DNA of 64,000 nt from Lasiodiplodia sp. COLG20 (GCA_009801085.1 VNWV01000007.1:744001-808000), one strand, 5' to 3'. Positions 1-11,170 are shown, counted from the first letter of the stretch. Translations and numbers: made by a program. The notes: generated by a model not told the origin, from the sequence alone.

Positions 1-459
1 CAGATATTAGGACATGATACTCTTTCATTGAGAGTGGTAGAGACGGCAGGTCGATGCTAGGATCGTAGTACGCGTCGCTGGCTGCGTGGTTTCTCTGAGA
101 TGCTCTGAGTACTGCATGCCACGCGTTTCTGCGAATGCATCTGCAGACTAGTAGAGACCGATGGTGTTGCTGAGGAATATGGCTTATTTCTGCAGACGTC
201 TGGTGTAGAGCGAGGGAAGACGCGTCGCGACGCGCTGACGTCATTCCAAGATTGGCGAAGGGATCCGATCTGGCAGATCTCTCGCCGCCGCTGATCCCGC
301 CATCCGCATCATAGACTCGCGCATCATCTCTCTCACTGTTTCCATCATGGCCTTGGCGCGAACCCGCTCTGACGCCTGCGGCTGCACCTCTGGTGCCTCT
401 GCACTTCCCATTGTCCTTGTTCACACTCCCTCCCCTCCCGCTTCACACCCCAACCTCGA
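1..459. other. 5' flank of the UV endonuclease gene
   Basis: No coding sequence is seen. The stretch holds the presumed promoter and 5' leader of the UVDE gene, including a GATC-rich patch at 262-279 and a CT-rich leader from about 330 to 450. Confidence 0.6.
262..270 (+). promoter_or_regulatory. Candidate white-collar light-response element
   Basis: The sequence GATCCGATC fits the GATNC-CGATN pattern described for light-response elements bound by the white-collar complex in Neurospora. It sits about 190 bp upstream of the first UVDE start codon, with another GATC at 276-279. Known: UVE1 is controlled by the white-collar complex in Cryptococcus. Inferred: the same input here. Such short motifs also arise by chance. 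Confidence 0.3.
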
Positions 460-2817
460 ATGCCATACCTACTCCCAACTTCTGCCGTAGTCTTGCGCTC
501 ATTAGCTTGCCGCACCCTTTTCTCTCGTGGTCTGCGCCCGTCGCCCTCGCCACCCGTATACCCTTTCATAATGCCGAAACGCAGCCGCGCCGCTGCTGCA
601 GTCCCAGCATCCGAGGAAATGGCACCTCCGCCGAAGAGAACCCCCATCCCATTGCCTCCTACGAATCGCTCCAGGCGAAGGTCCTCAGTGCGGAATGCAG
701 CGATTGCAAGCACCAACCCCGAGGTCAACGATGAGGTTATTGACGGCCCCAATGCCCTGCGGGCGTCGCCCGATAGTACTGTTGACAGAAAGATTGCGCC
801 GTCGTTGGATCATGTTGGGTCAGATTCACCATTATCCGATGTCCCAGATGTCAAGCCCGAGCCTAAGAAGCGTGGGAGAGGAAAGATGGATACCAATGCC
901 GCAGCTTCTGCAGAAACCCCGATCGAGACGCCAAAGAAGGGATCATCTAAGGCGACAGGTGTAGACGAAGAGCCTCATATGTCCGATCCGGAAGCAGAAG
1001 AGGAAGACTTTGCCGATGAAGAGGACATCAAGAAAGCTATTTCTAGGCCTCCGCCCGTGAACAGCGATTACCTCCCATTACCATGGAAAGGCCGCTTAGG
1101 CTACGTAAGTTACCCGAGACCCGTCAGTAAGAAGGCTGTCTGACTGCTTTTTAGGCCTGCCTAAACACTTATTTGCGCAACGCCACTCCCCCAGTTTTCA
1201 GCTCTAGAACATGTCGCATTGCCTCCATCCTTGACCATCGCCATCCACTAAAGGACCCAAGTCAACCTGAACACTCGACCAAGAACAGGCCTGACAAGGA
1301 TCAGCCAGCAGACGTTCGGCGTGGCCAGGAGTTTGTAGAGAGTCTTGGACTGGCTAATGCTCGTGATATCATCAAGATGGTGCGCTGGAACGACAAGTAC
1401 GGAATCAAATTCATGCGGTTGAGTAGTGAGATGTTTCCATTTGCTAGCCATGAAGAATACGGCTACAAGCTGGCCCCTTTCGCAGCCGAGACTCTTGCAG
1501 AGGCAGGAAAGGTTATAGCAGAGCTCGGGCACAGAGTAACTACACATCCCGGACAGGTAAGTTATCACACTCTATGGAGTTAGTCGGAGCAACCTAACCA
1601 GTCTTCAGTTCACGCAACTTGGCTCGCCCCGTAAGTCAGTTATCGACAATGCGATCAGAGATCTTGAGTACCACGATGAGATGCTCAGCTTGCTCAAGCT
1701 ACCTCCGCAGCAGGACCGCGACGCAGTCATGATTCTACACATGGGCGGCACTTTTGGCGACAAGGCCGCAACTCTTGACCGCTTTAGGGAACACTACGCA
1801 AAACTCTCTCCTTCTATCAAGAATCGCCTCGTGCTCGAGAATGACGACGTCAGCTGGACCGTCCACGATTTGCTCCCAGTTTGTCAAGAGCTAAATATAC
1901 CCATGGTTCTCGACTTCCACCACCACAATATCCTCTTCGACGCCGAGAAGATCCGTGAAGGTACCCTCGATATCATGAATATGTATCCTGAGATCAAAGC
2001 CACATGGACTCGCAAGGGTATCACGCAAAAGATGCACTACTCCGAGCCTACCCCGGCAGCGGTCACCCCGATGCAACGCCGCAAGCACAACCCTCGCCCG
2101 TTCACGCTGCCACCATGTGCGAACGACATGGACCTGATGATCGAGGCGAAGGACAAAGAGCAAGCCGTTTTCGATCTAATGCGCCACTTCAAGCTACCAG
2201 GATGGGATAAATTCAACGACATCACCCCGCACGTCCGCCACGATGAGAACAGGCCTATCCGCGCACCCGCGAAGAAGAAGGCTACGCCCAGGAAGAAGGC
2301 AGCCAAGAAAGGAGCTGATACCGAAGACGTTGTAGAAGCAGCTGCTGAGGACGCGGAAGTTGCGGCACCGCCACCCGTAGTTCCGGAGGAAGAAGTGGGC
2401 ATGGGCGGCCCGGACCGCCGCGTCTACTGGCCCCCTGGTATGGAGGAGTGGCTCCGGCCGGCCAAGAGAGTCGTGAAGAAAAAGGACGATGGTGAGAAGG
2501 CGACGCCAGCGACGAAGAAGAGGAAAGCTGCCACCAATGCGGCCGCCCCTGCTGCTGGCGAGGACGCACCGGAGGAACCGGCATCGAAGAAGAGACCTGC
2601 ACCAAAGAGAGCTGCTAGGGGAAAGGGGGCAAAGGCGGTTGAGAGCGTACCTACGCCGTCGACGTCGGATGGTGAAGACGAACTAGCGGAGGTGCCGGAA
2701 TTGGATGATGAGGAGGGGGAGGCTGTCGCAGCAGGGAAAGGCCCGAGACAGGGCGCGCGGAAGAGTGGCAGGGCGGGGAGGAGCAAGGTGAATTACAACG
2801 AGGACATGGCCGAATAA
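460..2817 (+). CDS. UVE1: UV damage endonuclease (UVDE/Uve1/Mus-18 family)
   Basis: UVDE cuts DNA 5' of UV photoproducts and other distortions and starts a light-independent excision repair. Three exons are inferred: 460 (or 571)-1104, 1155-1556 and 1609-2817, with GTAAGT donors and phase-0 junctions. The first junction joins RLGY to ACLNTYLRN, the usual start of the UVDE domain. Family motifs follow: the MRLSSEMFPF segment, HPGQFTQLGSP, LENDD, and VLDFHHHN, which carry metal ligands of the TIM-barrel fold. The C-terminal third is rich in Lys, Ala and acidic residues, with basic patches such as KKKATPRKKAAKK, probably nuclear or DNA-binding. Two in-frame ATGs exist. The one at 571 (714 aa) has A at -3. 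The one at 460 (751 aa) adds 37 residues rich in Arg, Ser and hydrophobics with no acidic residue, like a mitochondrial presequence. Confidence 0.93.
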
Positions 2818-4247
2818 TTCGTCAGCGGCATATACGCATCAAAGGTCTTGGCAAGCGGGCCTTCTGAAGTGTTAAACCACGGATCCACTGGATGTCCAAA
2901 ATAACAGAGGCGCACTTGTTTCATGTCGATTGATGATGAGAAGCCAAACAATTCCGATGTCAAGCGATCATTGGCCACTTTTTATCTACTCGAAGTCTGT
3001 TCTCCACGTCAAGTGATCACAAATGTAGTGGGATCCTCACTAACGGGATTGCAGATGATCGCAGTAGCAATCAGTATAATGCATGCATTCTCCCTGCGGC
3101 GTCGTCCTACTCAGGGCTGAGGGAACGCCACGGCCCCCCAGAAAGACAGAAGAAAGGTCCGGCGCGGGTTTAAGGTTGCGAGATGCGGGGGAAACCGCAC
3201 GCGATCATTGCTTTCGCGTAGCACAATTATGCAGTGAGAAGGTAATTAGGCGGTTTATCCTGACAGGAGTAAGCCTAGAATCCACACGACAGTGCGCCGT
3301 CCCGTCATACCAGGCCGGAATCTTAGTGAGAAGCTTTGTACGCCTAAGCTTCTCATGTTGTTCAAACACGCCTTGACTCATATCCGGCACACCTATCTGA
3401 AACTTTATATTTTTTTTTTTTTTAAATTGCCTTGGTCGAAGTTACGAACGTGACAAAAGTCAAAGACGCTCGCGAATCCAGGTTCATCCCAGAAAAGCCC
3501 CGGTCAGTACGTGTACCACTTAGGTATGTGCATACATCTTTAGAAAAAAAAAAAAAAAAAAACTCCAGTGACGTACCTGTACAAATTGAGGTTGTGTAAG
3601 TTGATAACCAGTCCCCGTCGAGTTTGTGTGATAGCTTTCGAAGCGTTGGGAAGATGCCACGGCAGACAGTAACTTGACGTTCTACGGCTTCCGTCGATTC
3701 CAACCCTCATCCCTACTGAATCCCCGCTTCTTTGAAGCTGGGATTGGTGGAATTAACTGCGACTTTTACTCTGCTGACCTCAGCTCGGATATCAAGCCTT
3801 CTGCCATTGGCAAGCTTAGGCTGAGACGCTGCAAAGAAGGTTCCAGCGTTGGAGAATATCACGCGGATGAATATTCTGAGACTACGGGATTGTCTCAAGA
3901 AATACGGTACGGTCCAGCTTATGAGTGCAGTTGGGCGAATGCTAATGCTGTAGAGATAATTGTAGAGAGACGAAGCGATGCCCACACTCAGTAGCTTGAT
4001 GTCGCTCGGCACATTCTTGTAAATATCAATATTAGGGTGTTACAGTTCCTGTTCTGCAGCATTAGAAAAACATCAGTCACCCTCCTCTAGGAAGTATTAA
4101 AGAATTTACGACCGATATCTCGACGAGCTCTCTACATTCCCATTCAGCTTCATGCCGTCCAACTCAAAGGCAAAAAGTGGGGACATGGCTGTTTGTCGAA
4201 CACACAGACCAACACCAGTCAAAAAGTGTGGTCACCAAAAATGCAAA
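2818..4247. other. Gene-free stretch with homopolymer tracts
   Basis: No ORF here looks protein-coding. A run of Ts lies at about 3410-3423 and a run of about 19 As at 3543-3561. It probably holds the 3' UTR of the UVDE gene and plain intergenic sequence. Confidence 0.5.
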
Positions 4248-4366
4248 ACGTACAACAGCCGGGATTCCCCAATGGTCACCCACTTGAGTACTAATCGGCC
4301 GGTTCGCAGCTTAAGTACGGCTGAGCGGACGGGAAGCCCTGCATTCTGCGACCTATGGTCGTACGT
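4248..4366 (-). rRNA. 5S ribosomal RNA
   Basis: Read on the minus strand, this 119-nt stretch matches a fungal 5S rRNA from end to end. It begins ACGTACGACCATAGG, contains GGGCTTCCCGTCCGCTCAGC, then CCGTACTTAAG, GTGGGTGACC and GGAATCCC, and ends GGCTGTTGTACGT. The two ends pair as the terminal stem. A TTTT run follows immediately, as expected for RNA polymerase III termination. The internal-control-region sequence looks intact. Known: filamentous ascomycetes carry 5S genes dispersed and not in the rDNA repeat. The gene lies 74 bp from the stop codon of the HET-domain gene, on the same strand. Confidence 0.95.
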
Positions 4367-4439
4367 GACAGTTCAGCTTGCCAGTTACGTTCATGTATTC
4401 TACCAGTCGACTGACAGTCACCTCGTAGCTTCCAGCAAG

Positions 4440-6824
4440 TCACTGCAGTTCAAAAACCTCGCCAGCTCCCATGTCCCTGCAAAGCTCGCGGGCAACCTTG
4501 CCGTCCATGCAGCCATGCAGGTAACACTCCCCAACGAACTCGAACCGCGATTGGCCCTGAGGACGCAGGATGTATAGCGCGCGTCCGCCAAACAGCGCCG
4601 CCACCACATCTGTGTTCTTAACTCCCACCGGGCAGAGTCCGATACGGCCCTTCCGGGTCATGAAGAGCAGATGGCCCGCGGCCGCCTCAATCTCCACTCC
4701 AAACGCAAACGCAAGATCCCTGACCGCATCTCCACCCTGCAGGGCATGGGCTCGAAGAGAGGCGCGCGTGGCAGGCGGGAGCTCGGCCATCTCGGGGTCG
4801 CGGGGGAAGTGCAGCCAGTACGCCGCCACGCGCGCCGCGAGGTCGGGCTGCTCCTCCTCCCAGATCGTCTTCCTCCTCGTCCCGACGTCGGCTCTGCGGC
4901 CCGTGACTTCGGTCCTGCGCAGCAGCGTCTCGACGAACACCTCGAACAGCTCGTCGTCGGTCATGCTGACGTCGAACCGGCACTCGCCGGCTGTCCCATA
5001 CGGGCAAGCGCCGTTGTTGTTGGGGTGGTGGTGGTGGGAGCTGTGGAACTCCTTCCCCGCGGGGTACAGCTTTTTCACGACTTCCCAGCATTCGGCCAGA
5101 GGGCTTCTGTTCGGCGGCGACGGCTGACGCTGCTGCTGCTGCAGCGGGACGATGGGCGGGAAGAATGTCTCGGCCGTCCAGAACCCCTCGACCTCATCCA
5201 GCCGCACACCGCGCAGCGACAGGACGCGCGGGTCGCCGCCGCTGCCGTCTATGAGAAGCAAGCCGCGGTCGACCTCGAAGCCGTCGCCGCCGCCGAAGAG
5301 GTTCGCGTCGGGCGCCGCTCGCAACAGCGCTTTCCCGTGGCCCCTTTTGGCGACGTTCCAGGGCGCCCAGGACGGGTAGTCGTCTTCTGCCTCGTTGGCG
5401 CAGTGGTGCTGGCAGCCCCTGCACGCCTGATCCGCCGACGTGGTCGTCGTGCTGGTGACGGCGAGCGCGCGGAGCGACCCTGAGCGCCTGATGCAGTCGC
5501 GAGCGAAGTCAGCGTATATCTGGCTCGCGGGGCGGGTGTAGTCTGGGACGAGGACGGCGTTGTCGGTGCAGAGACCGAGGATGCCGTAGAGGTAGTCGCG
5601 CGGGTCCGATGCCCCGAACAGGGGCAGCGTCTGCTCGAAGAGCCACAGGGCGTCCTTGTAGCCGGTTTGAGGAGCTGCGGCATCTTGTTGCTTTCCTGCT
5701 GTCTGGATCCGATACAGGTCGGACCAGAGCTCGGATATCTTGTGGATGGTGTTTTGCCAGGGCAGGAGGCGCCAGTAGAAGTAGTAGAGGTTCTTCGCCA
5801 TGATGAGCAGGCTCCACGGTATGCGCGACGTGTGGCTGGTCTCGACAAAGGCGGCGCCCGGCCGCGCGCAGTAGACTTCCTGCAGCACCCAGACCCGTCC
5901 GAACCAAGGGCTGGAGAAGAGCTTCGACAGCCACTTCAGCACCGTCTCGGTGGGGAGCTCTTCTCCGCCGCGGCGTGTGAAGCGCGCGTTCGCCATGATG
6001 TGGACCAGGTGCGCCACGACGTCGTTGGAGCTGGAAGCGACGTCGACGCCGTCTCCAAGCTGCGCTTTCACCGCGCTCGACACGACAGCGAGGACTTCGG
6101 CTACCTCGTCACCGGCGTACTTCTGCCCAAGGAAGACCGAGACCCTCGCAGCGCGCGAGTATATCTCCCTCATCATGGCGACCTGGTGGCTCCGTTCGTC
6201 CGGGTCGCCCTGGTTGATGCACAGCGCGTCGATCCAGTAGAACTTCCCGCTGCACTCGGACGCGCACTCCGCCGGGTTGTGCCTGAGGCTCTGCAGGACG
6301 TCGTGCAGGCTCCGGGTGACCTGGAAGGTGATGAGGTCGTCCTCCTCCAGGTCCTTCGTCTGCATGCCCTCGCGCCAGTGGATCAGCCGGATCGCGCGCG
6401 TGTGCCGGAAATCGCCCCAGGTGTACGACACGGCCGTGTAGCTCTTGCACCGCTCCATCGGAAACTTGCGCAGCACGCAGACCAAGGGCGCGCCGGGCTC
6501 GCCATCCAGGACCTGGACGAGCCGGATCTCCCTCTTCTCTGTTTCTAGCTTCTGATACGATCCGTATTCATTGTGCAGCCGGCGGAGACCCGAGTCCTGC
6601 GCGTCGTCGATGGCCGTCGTGTGCGATGCGTGGAATACGCAACAGCCTTCGACGTCCTCGCCGGGGAAGGCTTTCAGCTGATGCTCGTGATCGTCTGGCG
6701 GCGGCGGTGGCGGCAGCTGCCGGCAGTCGTCGCAGAGATCTTCGTTGCACGTCTCGCACACCCACCGCGTGCCGCGGATCGGGATAACGCCGCACCTGTC
6801 GCACTCGTACCTGGGCCTCTGCAT
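4440..6824 (-). CDS. ZZ-type zinc finger / HET-domain protein
   Basis: This single-exon gene encodes 794 aa. Residues 8-48 form a ZZ zinc finger with ligands C8, C11, C23, C26, C31, C34, H46 and H48, followed by a poly-Pro spacer. The HET domain begins at SYTAVSYTWGD (128-138) and continues through FYWIDALCINQ and the AARVSVFLG and RVWVLQEVY blocks, to about residue 310. Known: HET domains trigger heterokaryon-incompatibility cell death and related allorecognition or stress responses; ZZ fingers usually mediate protein contacts. The remaining ~480 residues resemble the variable C-terminal part of HET proteins and include a His-rich patch. The first ATG opens directly into the zinc finger and stops lie upstream. 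The trigger or partner cannot be told from sequence. Confidence 0.9.
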   Translation of the reverse strand: MQRPRYECDRCGVIPIRGTRWVCETCNEDLCDDCRQLPPPPPPDDHEHQLKAFPGEDVEGCCVFHASHTTAIDDAQDSGLRRLHNEYGSYQKLETEKREIRLVQVLDGEPGAPLVCVLRKFPMERCKSYTAVSYTWGDFRHTRAIRLIHWREGMQTKDLEEDDLITFQVTRSLHDVLQSLRHNPAECASECSGKFYWIDALCINQGDPDERSHQVAMMREIYSRAARVSVFLGQKYAGDEVAEVLAVVSSAVKAQLGDGVDVASSSNDVVAHLVHIMANARFTRRGGEELPTETVLKWLSKLFSSPWFGRVWVLQEVYCARPGAAFVETSHTSRIPWSLLIMAKNLYYFYWRLLPWQNTIHKISELWSDLYRIQTAGKQQDAAAPQTGYKDALWLFEQTLPLFGASDPRDYLYGILGLCTDNAVLVPDYTRPASQIYADFARDCIRRSGSLRALAVTSTTTTSADQACRGCQHHCANEAEDDYPSWAPWNVAKRGHGKALLRAAPDANLFGGGDGFEVDRGLLLIDGSGGDPRVLSLRGVRLDEVEGFWTAETFFPPIVPLQQQQRQPSPPNRSPLAECWEVVKKLYPAGKEFHSSHHHHPNNNGACPYGTAGECRFDVSMTDDELFEVFVETLLRRTEVTGRRADVGTRRKTIWEEEQPDLAARVAAYWLHFPRDPEMAELPPATRASLRAHALQGGDAVRDLAFAFGVEIEAAAGHLLFMTRKGRIGLCPVGVKNTDVVAALFGGRALYILRPQGQSRFEFVGECYLHGCMDGKVARELCRDMGAGEVFELQ

Positions 6825-7732
6825 AACTCGAGACGCTGCTTACAGGAGGGGGTTTGTATTTTTTTTTTTTTCGGCTGAGAATGCTCCAACCCCACATACA
6901 TATATAGGTTCATGATCGACGTGCTTTGCTGGCGTGGGGGCCAGGATAACGCTTAGTGATACATCATCCTCGACCTGGTAATTCGACCCGTAAAAGATAC
7001 TCAAGACCATTACAATGGCCGGTATGAGTCTTGCGGAGTGCTTAAACCCTGTTCAGCTTGATCAATATCAAATGCGTAGTCCAAGTACTTAAAATCTCCG
7101 TTTCTAGAGCTAACAAAGAGTATAGGTTTATACCGCATATATATACTACAATCCACGCTTATCATTTTCGACAATGCAGTATAGTCGAAGCTAAGATAAT
7201 CTAAAGTACGAATCCGGCTGTAGCCCTTGATACCAGGCACACGCTAACCGCCCGCTCTCAAGTGTCATCGTGCACCCGATCGCTACTCCTTTACCTTCCA
7301 TCGTATTGTCTTTGGTTATTATAGGGGCACTAGCGCAGAGAAGTAAAGGGTGAAAGGCAGCAGATTGAGGGTTAACGAAGTTGCTGTCGAGCTCGGATAC
7401 TACTAAGGTATGTGGCTGAATATAATCCGTGCAAAGAAAATGTCCTGAAAAGGCTAATAAGATATTAAATCCATGGATTGTTATCATCCACGACGCCTCT
7501 GCGTGGGGGCGCTGTATGGATTGATTGCCACTTCCCTCCGCACAACAACTGGCACGACTTGCAGCTTATTGATCAAGAGGCAATGTACCCATGACATGGG
7601 GCATAAATTTCTTGGTTTTTATATGCAAACATGACAGCCTTGAAGACTCGCTCGTGGGGTATATACAGTCCAGTCCTCGTCTCGCAACCTTTTCCGCCGC
7701 CCGCGGCTTCCAGAAGTTATCGATTCGTTACT
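6825..7732. other. Intergenic, no gene seen
   Basis: This is presumed promoter of the HET-domain gene (with a T-run at about 6858-6870) and 3' flank of the secreted-protein gene. It is AT-rich from about 7000 to 7480. No coding signal is seen. Confidence 0.5.
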
Positions 7733-8122
7733 TTATTGGGAGTTGGAAATGCCAAATTGAGTCGTGTACTGGTAGGCGCCGTTCTGGTCAATGACCAGCA
7801 TGATGCCGTAGCCCGTGTCCCCGTTGCTGGCCGGGATGCTGGTGGGCGGAGTCCAGGTGTAGGAGCCGTCGTTTTCCGTGCCATTCACGATGCTGAGGTA
7901 GGGAACGGCGTTGGTCGAGGGGCCCTTCAGCAGCGTGAGGCTGACCGTCCCGCCCTGGAACGGCGTAAGGTCCCACTTGATCTCATAGGGCGAGCCGACT
8001 GGCACAATGTCGTGGAGGCCCGGAACGCGGACTGCGTTGGCCGTCGGACCGTCGTCGGCGCGTGCAACTGAGGCCAGGCCGGCCGAAAGAGTGGCGAAGA
8101 GGATGTTCTTGGTGACGAGCAT
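7733..8122 (-). CDS. Small secreted Kre9/Knh1-like protein
   Basis: A single exon encodes 129 aa. It opens with a clear signal peptide, MLVTKNILFATLSAGLASVA then RA. The mature part holds one Kre9/Knh1-type beta-sandwich module (the Ser-Thr-rich GPI-anchored membrane family), recognised by the GSPYEIKWDLTP block, the VSLTLLKG strand and the NDGSYTWTPPTSI block ending with YGIMLVI. Known: this module occurs in cell-wall glucan-assembly proteins and many small secreted proteins. There is no Ser/Thr-rich tail or GPI signal after it, so the product is the bare module. One N-glycosylation site (NGT) is present and the mature part has no cysteine. The reading frame is open further upstream but without an ATG; the ATG at 8122 gives the signal peptide directly. 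Confidence 0.8.
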   Translation of the reverse strand: MLVTKNILFATLSAGLASVARADDGPTANAVRVPGLHDIVPVGSPYEIKWDLTPFQGGTVSLTLLKGPSTNAVPYLSIVNGTENDGSYTWTPPTSIPASNGDTGYGIMLVIDQNGAYQYTTQFGISNSQ

Positions 8123-10467
8123 TGTGGCGAGGTTGAATGCGGAGTAGTTGGTGGTTGAGGAGGCTGTCCGCAAGTTGGCAATGCGAGACTTTTTGTAGAG
8201 GGCTCTAGAGATTCACACGCGCTCTGTAGGCGCACCTGATCTTATTATTCGATTTTCCGGAATCCGGCAATGTAACATCGCAAAACGGTGAATGAAAAGG
8301 GTGAAAATAAAGGGGTAGACTTAGGGACCTGTCCGAGGTACGTGCAGCCGATCATAAAAGCATGAACCTCTTGATAAGTTGCTCCCCACCTTTGTATGCG
8401 GTGGAACGGCCGAATGACAGCATCATATTCCTTGCACCGGCAATTTCTACGGTGTCAGGTGTTTGTCTGACAAGCTGTCCAGTGTGATTCACCCTTCCGC
8501 AAGAATGACTTCATCATACGCTTGGCAAATTACGAGGTTGAGAATGGTGTTCTTCGAACTAGCCATCTCGTAAAGAAACGAGTCTCCTATTACCGCCTTT
8601 AGTCCCGAATTTTAGTGCTGGAGCTATGAGAAGCAGGGTGCTGCTTCAAAAATCGATAGGTTTCTTCCATGTCATCCGAAGTCCAGCAGCAAACAATCCT
8701 CTTGGCCCGGCGGTACTGGTCATCACCAACGTTCCGCCATCTATGGTAGTACTGCCGGCGGCTCGGGATTGCATGCCACTTAGCAACAGCTTCGACACCG
8801 CCAACCGTTGGCAAGGCATGGGTGGGTACATGTCAAAGTTCGGCTAACCTTCTATGGCCGAACCAAATGAAACTGATGATCTGCTGCCTAAACCGGACAC
8901 GAGAGCATCTCGACAATTTCCCATTACATTGTTGGTAGACCAGTCGCCGCTACCAGTCAATTTACGGCACTAGCCAGTAGCGTCGTGAGGCTGCGCTGAT
9001 CGCCCAGACGAGCCCCGCCATGTTTTCAGGCTCATGTTTCCAATGTGGGGAAGCAGGGAGATCTCTCGCGATCTGATACTGGCGGTCTTCGGCTATCACA
9101 GGTGCATGACTCTAATGCAAGTTGCCTGATGTTCCGATGCACAGTCCAGCAGAAGACTGCCTTACTGTTTGCTTTTTCCCATGGGATCAAGAAGGAATGG
9201 CGCATAAAATCCTCCAATCCGGCGCGAGCGATAAATGTCACTGCACGAAAGCCGCAGCAACGTAACTACATGAACTACAAGACAAACAAGAAGAATACCG
9301 CAAGGCAGGAGTGGTGGCACTGGGACAAGCAGAGAAGAGGCGGGATGAGCGTTGGTCACTCAGGACTACGTGTGTGTCCAAACGTGTTGAGTACAGCAGC
9401 AAAGCAAATCCCACCATCATCGTATGCACGAAAAGAAGTGTCCGCTATACAGACGGTATTCCAACCGTAGTAGCCTATGATGATGGAAAGTAGTGGCACG
9501 GAGCCCATAGAGCAACTGACTTCGCTACACATGAGGTGAATTAACAAAGCGTGAGACCAGAGATGCGAACTTATCATCTCCAGTAAAGTCAATTAGTATG
9601 TACCACCAAACAAATCATCAAGGAAACACTTGAACTTCTCGGGAAATCTTTAAGGAGAGCCGGCTCTATAGAGTACTAATTTTCATGTATCCTCATTTCC
9701 TTAGTAGAGCCGTACGAATGAGCATGCATACTCAGACTGTCGCTCAGGCACCGTGACCATGCAGTTCGAAGCCTAGTGACGTGTATCTTCTCCATTAAAC
9801 AGACGACATAAGCAATAAACGATTTAGATACATTAAGCCAGATTATAATGCGTTGGCTAACTCTCGTCTCCTTTGTGGTAGATCTAAGAAAGAGATACCA
9901 ACTTAAGATTGACGTTGAATTAGCAGCATAGCGTATCCGATTACATTGCGCGCCCCAGGAACCTAAGATAAGCAGCAGTAAGCGACAAAAGATTTTGACT
10001 CTCCCGAGGCTTTTCCGCAGGAAATACAGAACTCTGCTTATAGTTCGTCGGGATGCACTTATTTGTACGAGTCCGGAGCTCACATTTAGGTCCGAGTGGA
10101 AGAATTTTACGGAGAATAGGACCTCCATCCCCCACGATCGAGTATTGGCAACCTGCTTCCATCTACCTGCCCTGACAGACCTCCCGGTGCTTGGTCGCTT
10201 TGAAGCTTCAAGTCGATGATCCCGTTCGATCAAGGCTAGACCAGGACTGACTTGCCAACGTGGGGCGAAAGGGGGTGGCTCCGAAGCGCAGAGTACATAC
10301 ACATCACAAAGCGAGTAAGGAAGTGAGGCAGGTATCTTGAATTGGCATTTTTTTCATACCATATTGATTGCTAGCTGCAAAAACGCATGCAGCTTGCGCA
10401 CATGCCCATTGACCGAATTTTGACCCCGCATAAACCGTAAAGAACCCGCAGCCTAGCAGCCAATCCT
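8123..10467. other. Long intergenic region, no gene seen
   Basis: No ORF shows a recognisable domain, codon bias or splice structure. The longest (9676-10302, minus) lacks an ATG start and looks random. The right end holds the 3' UTR of the eS8 gene. Confidence 0.5.
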
Positions 10468-11170
10468 CTACTTCCTGATGGCACGCTGGTAGAAGGCAAG
10501 CTCCTCACCCTCAAGGATGTAGCCGTCAACGCGGCCGCTCTGGCCGGGCCTGGAGGAGACGACGGCGTACAGGCGACCAGCCTCGAACTGCCTCTCGAGG
10601 GCGTTCTCGACCTTGCCGGAAGCCTTGACGCGCTCGGCCTGCTTCTTCTCGACGCTCTTGGACTTCTTCTCCTCGGCCTCGGTCTTGGCCTGCCTCCTGC
10701 GGCCGAGAGCGGTACCGTAGTGGGCCTCGTACCACTGCCTGAAAGGAGCAGCGTCGATCTGGACGACGGCGGACTTGGTCAGGGTGTTGGTGCGGACAAG
10801 TTCGTTGTTCGACGGGTGGTAGGCGACGACGATGACGCGGGTCTTGCGGGCAACGCCCTCAGAGGCCCAGGAGAAGTTGCCCGAGTCGAGACGGAGGGCA
10901 CGGAACTTGCGGTTGCCACCACGGGTGCGGACAAGGTGGATACGCTTGGCACCGATACGGGTGTTGGCGGGCTGGCGGCCCTTCTCGAAAGCCCTGTTGC
11001 CATGTCAGACATGGTTACTAGGGGCGATCGGGTTATGCATACCTCTTCTTGCGGTAGTATGCTCTCTTAGCACCGGTAGCGGCGCGCTTGTGACGAGAAT
11101 CGCGAGAGATACTGCACGCAAGTCAGCAAGAGCCATTGTGGGACGAGCAGGCGAATTCTAGTTACCCCAT
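10468..11170 (-). CDS. RPS8: 40S ribosomal protein eS8
   Basis: This component of the small ribosomal subunit is assembled from three exons on the minus strand: 11170-11166 (only ATGGG), 11111-11043 and 10993-10468, giving 199 aa, the usual family length. The second exon reads [19 protein letters not shown], the eS8 N-terminus. The third carries the conserved [19 protein letters not shown] region (split here for length) and ends in FYQRAIRK. Donors are GTAACT and GTATGC, acceptors CAG. The five-nucleotide first coding exon means that gene finders often miss the start. Constitutive high expression is expected from the family. Confidence 0.95.

Noticed and set aside
4671..6548. Long plus-strand ORFs antisense to the HET gene (270 and 293 codons)
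   Set aside because: These are typical shadows of a GC-rich coding sequence. Translations are Arg/Val-rich without any motif.
9676..10302. 208-codon minus-strand ORF
   Set aside because: No ATG at its start, random-looking translation, no splice partners and no recognisable motif.
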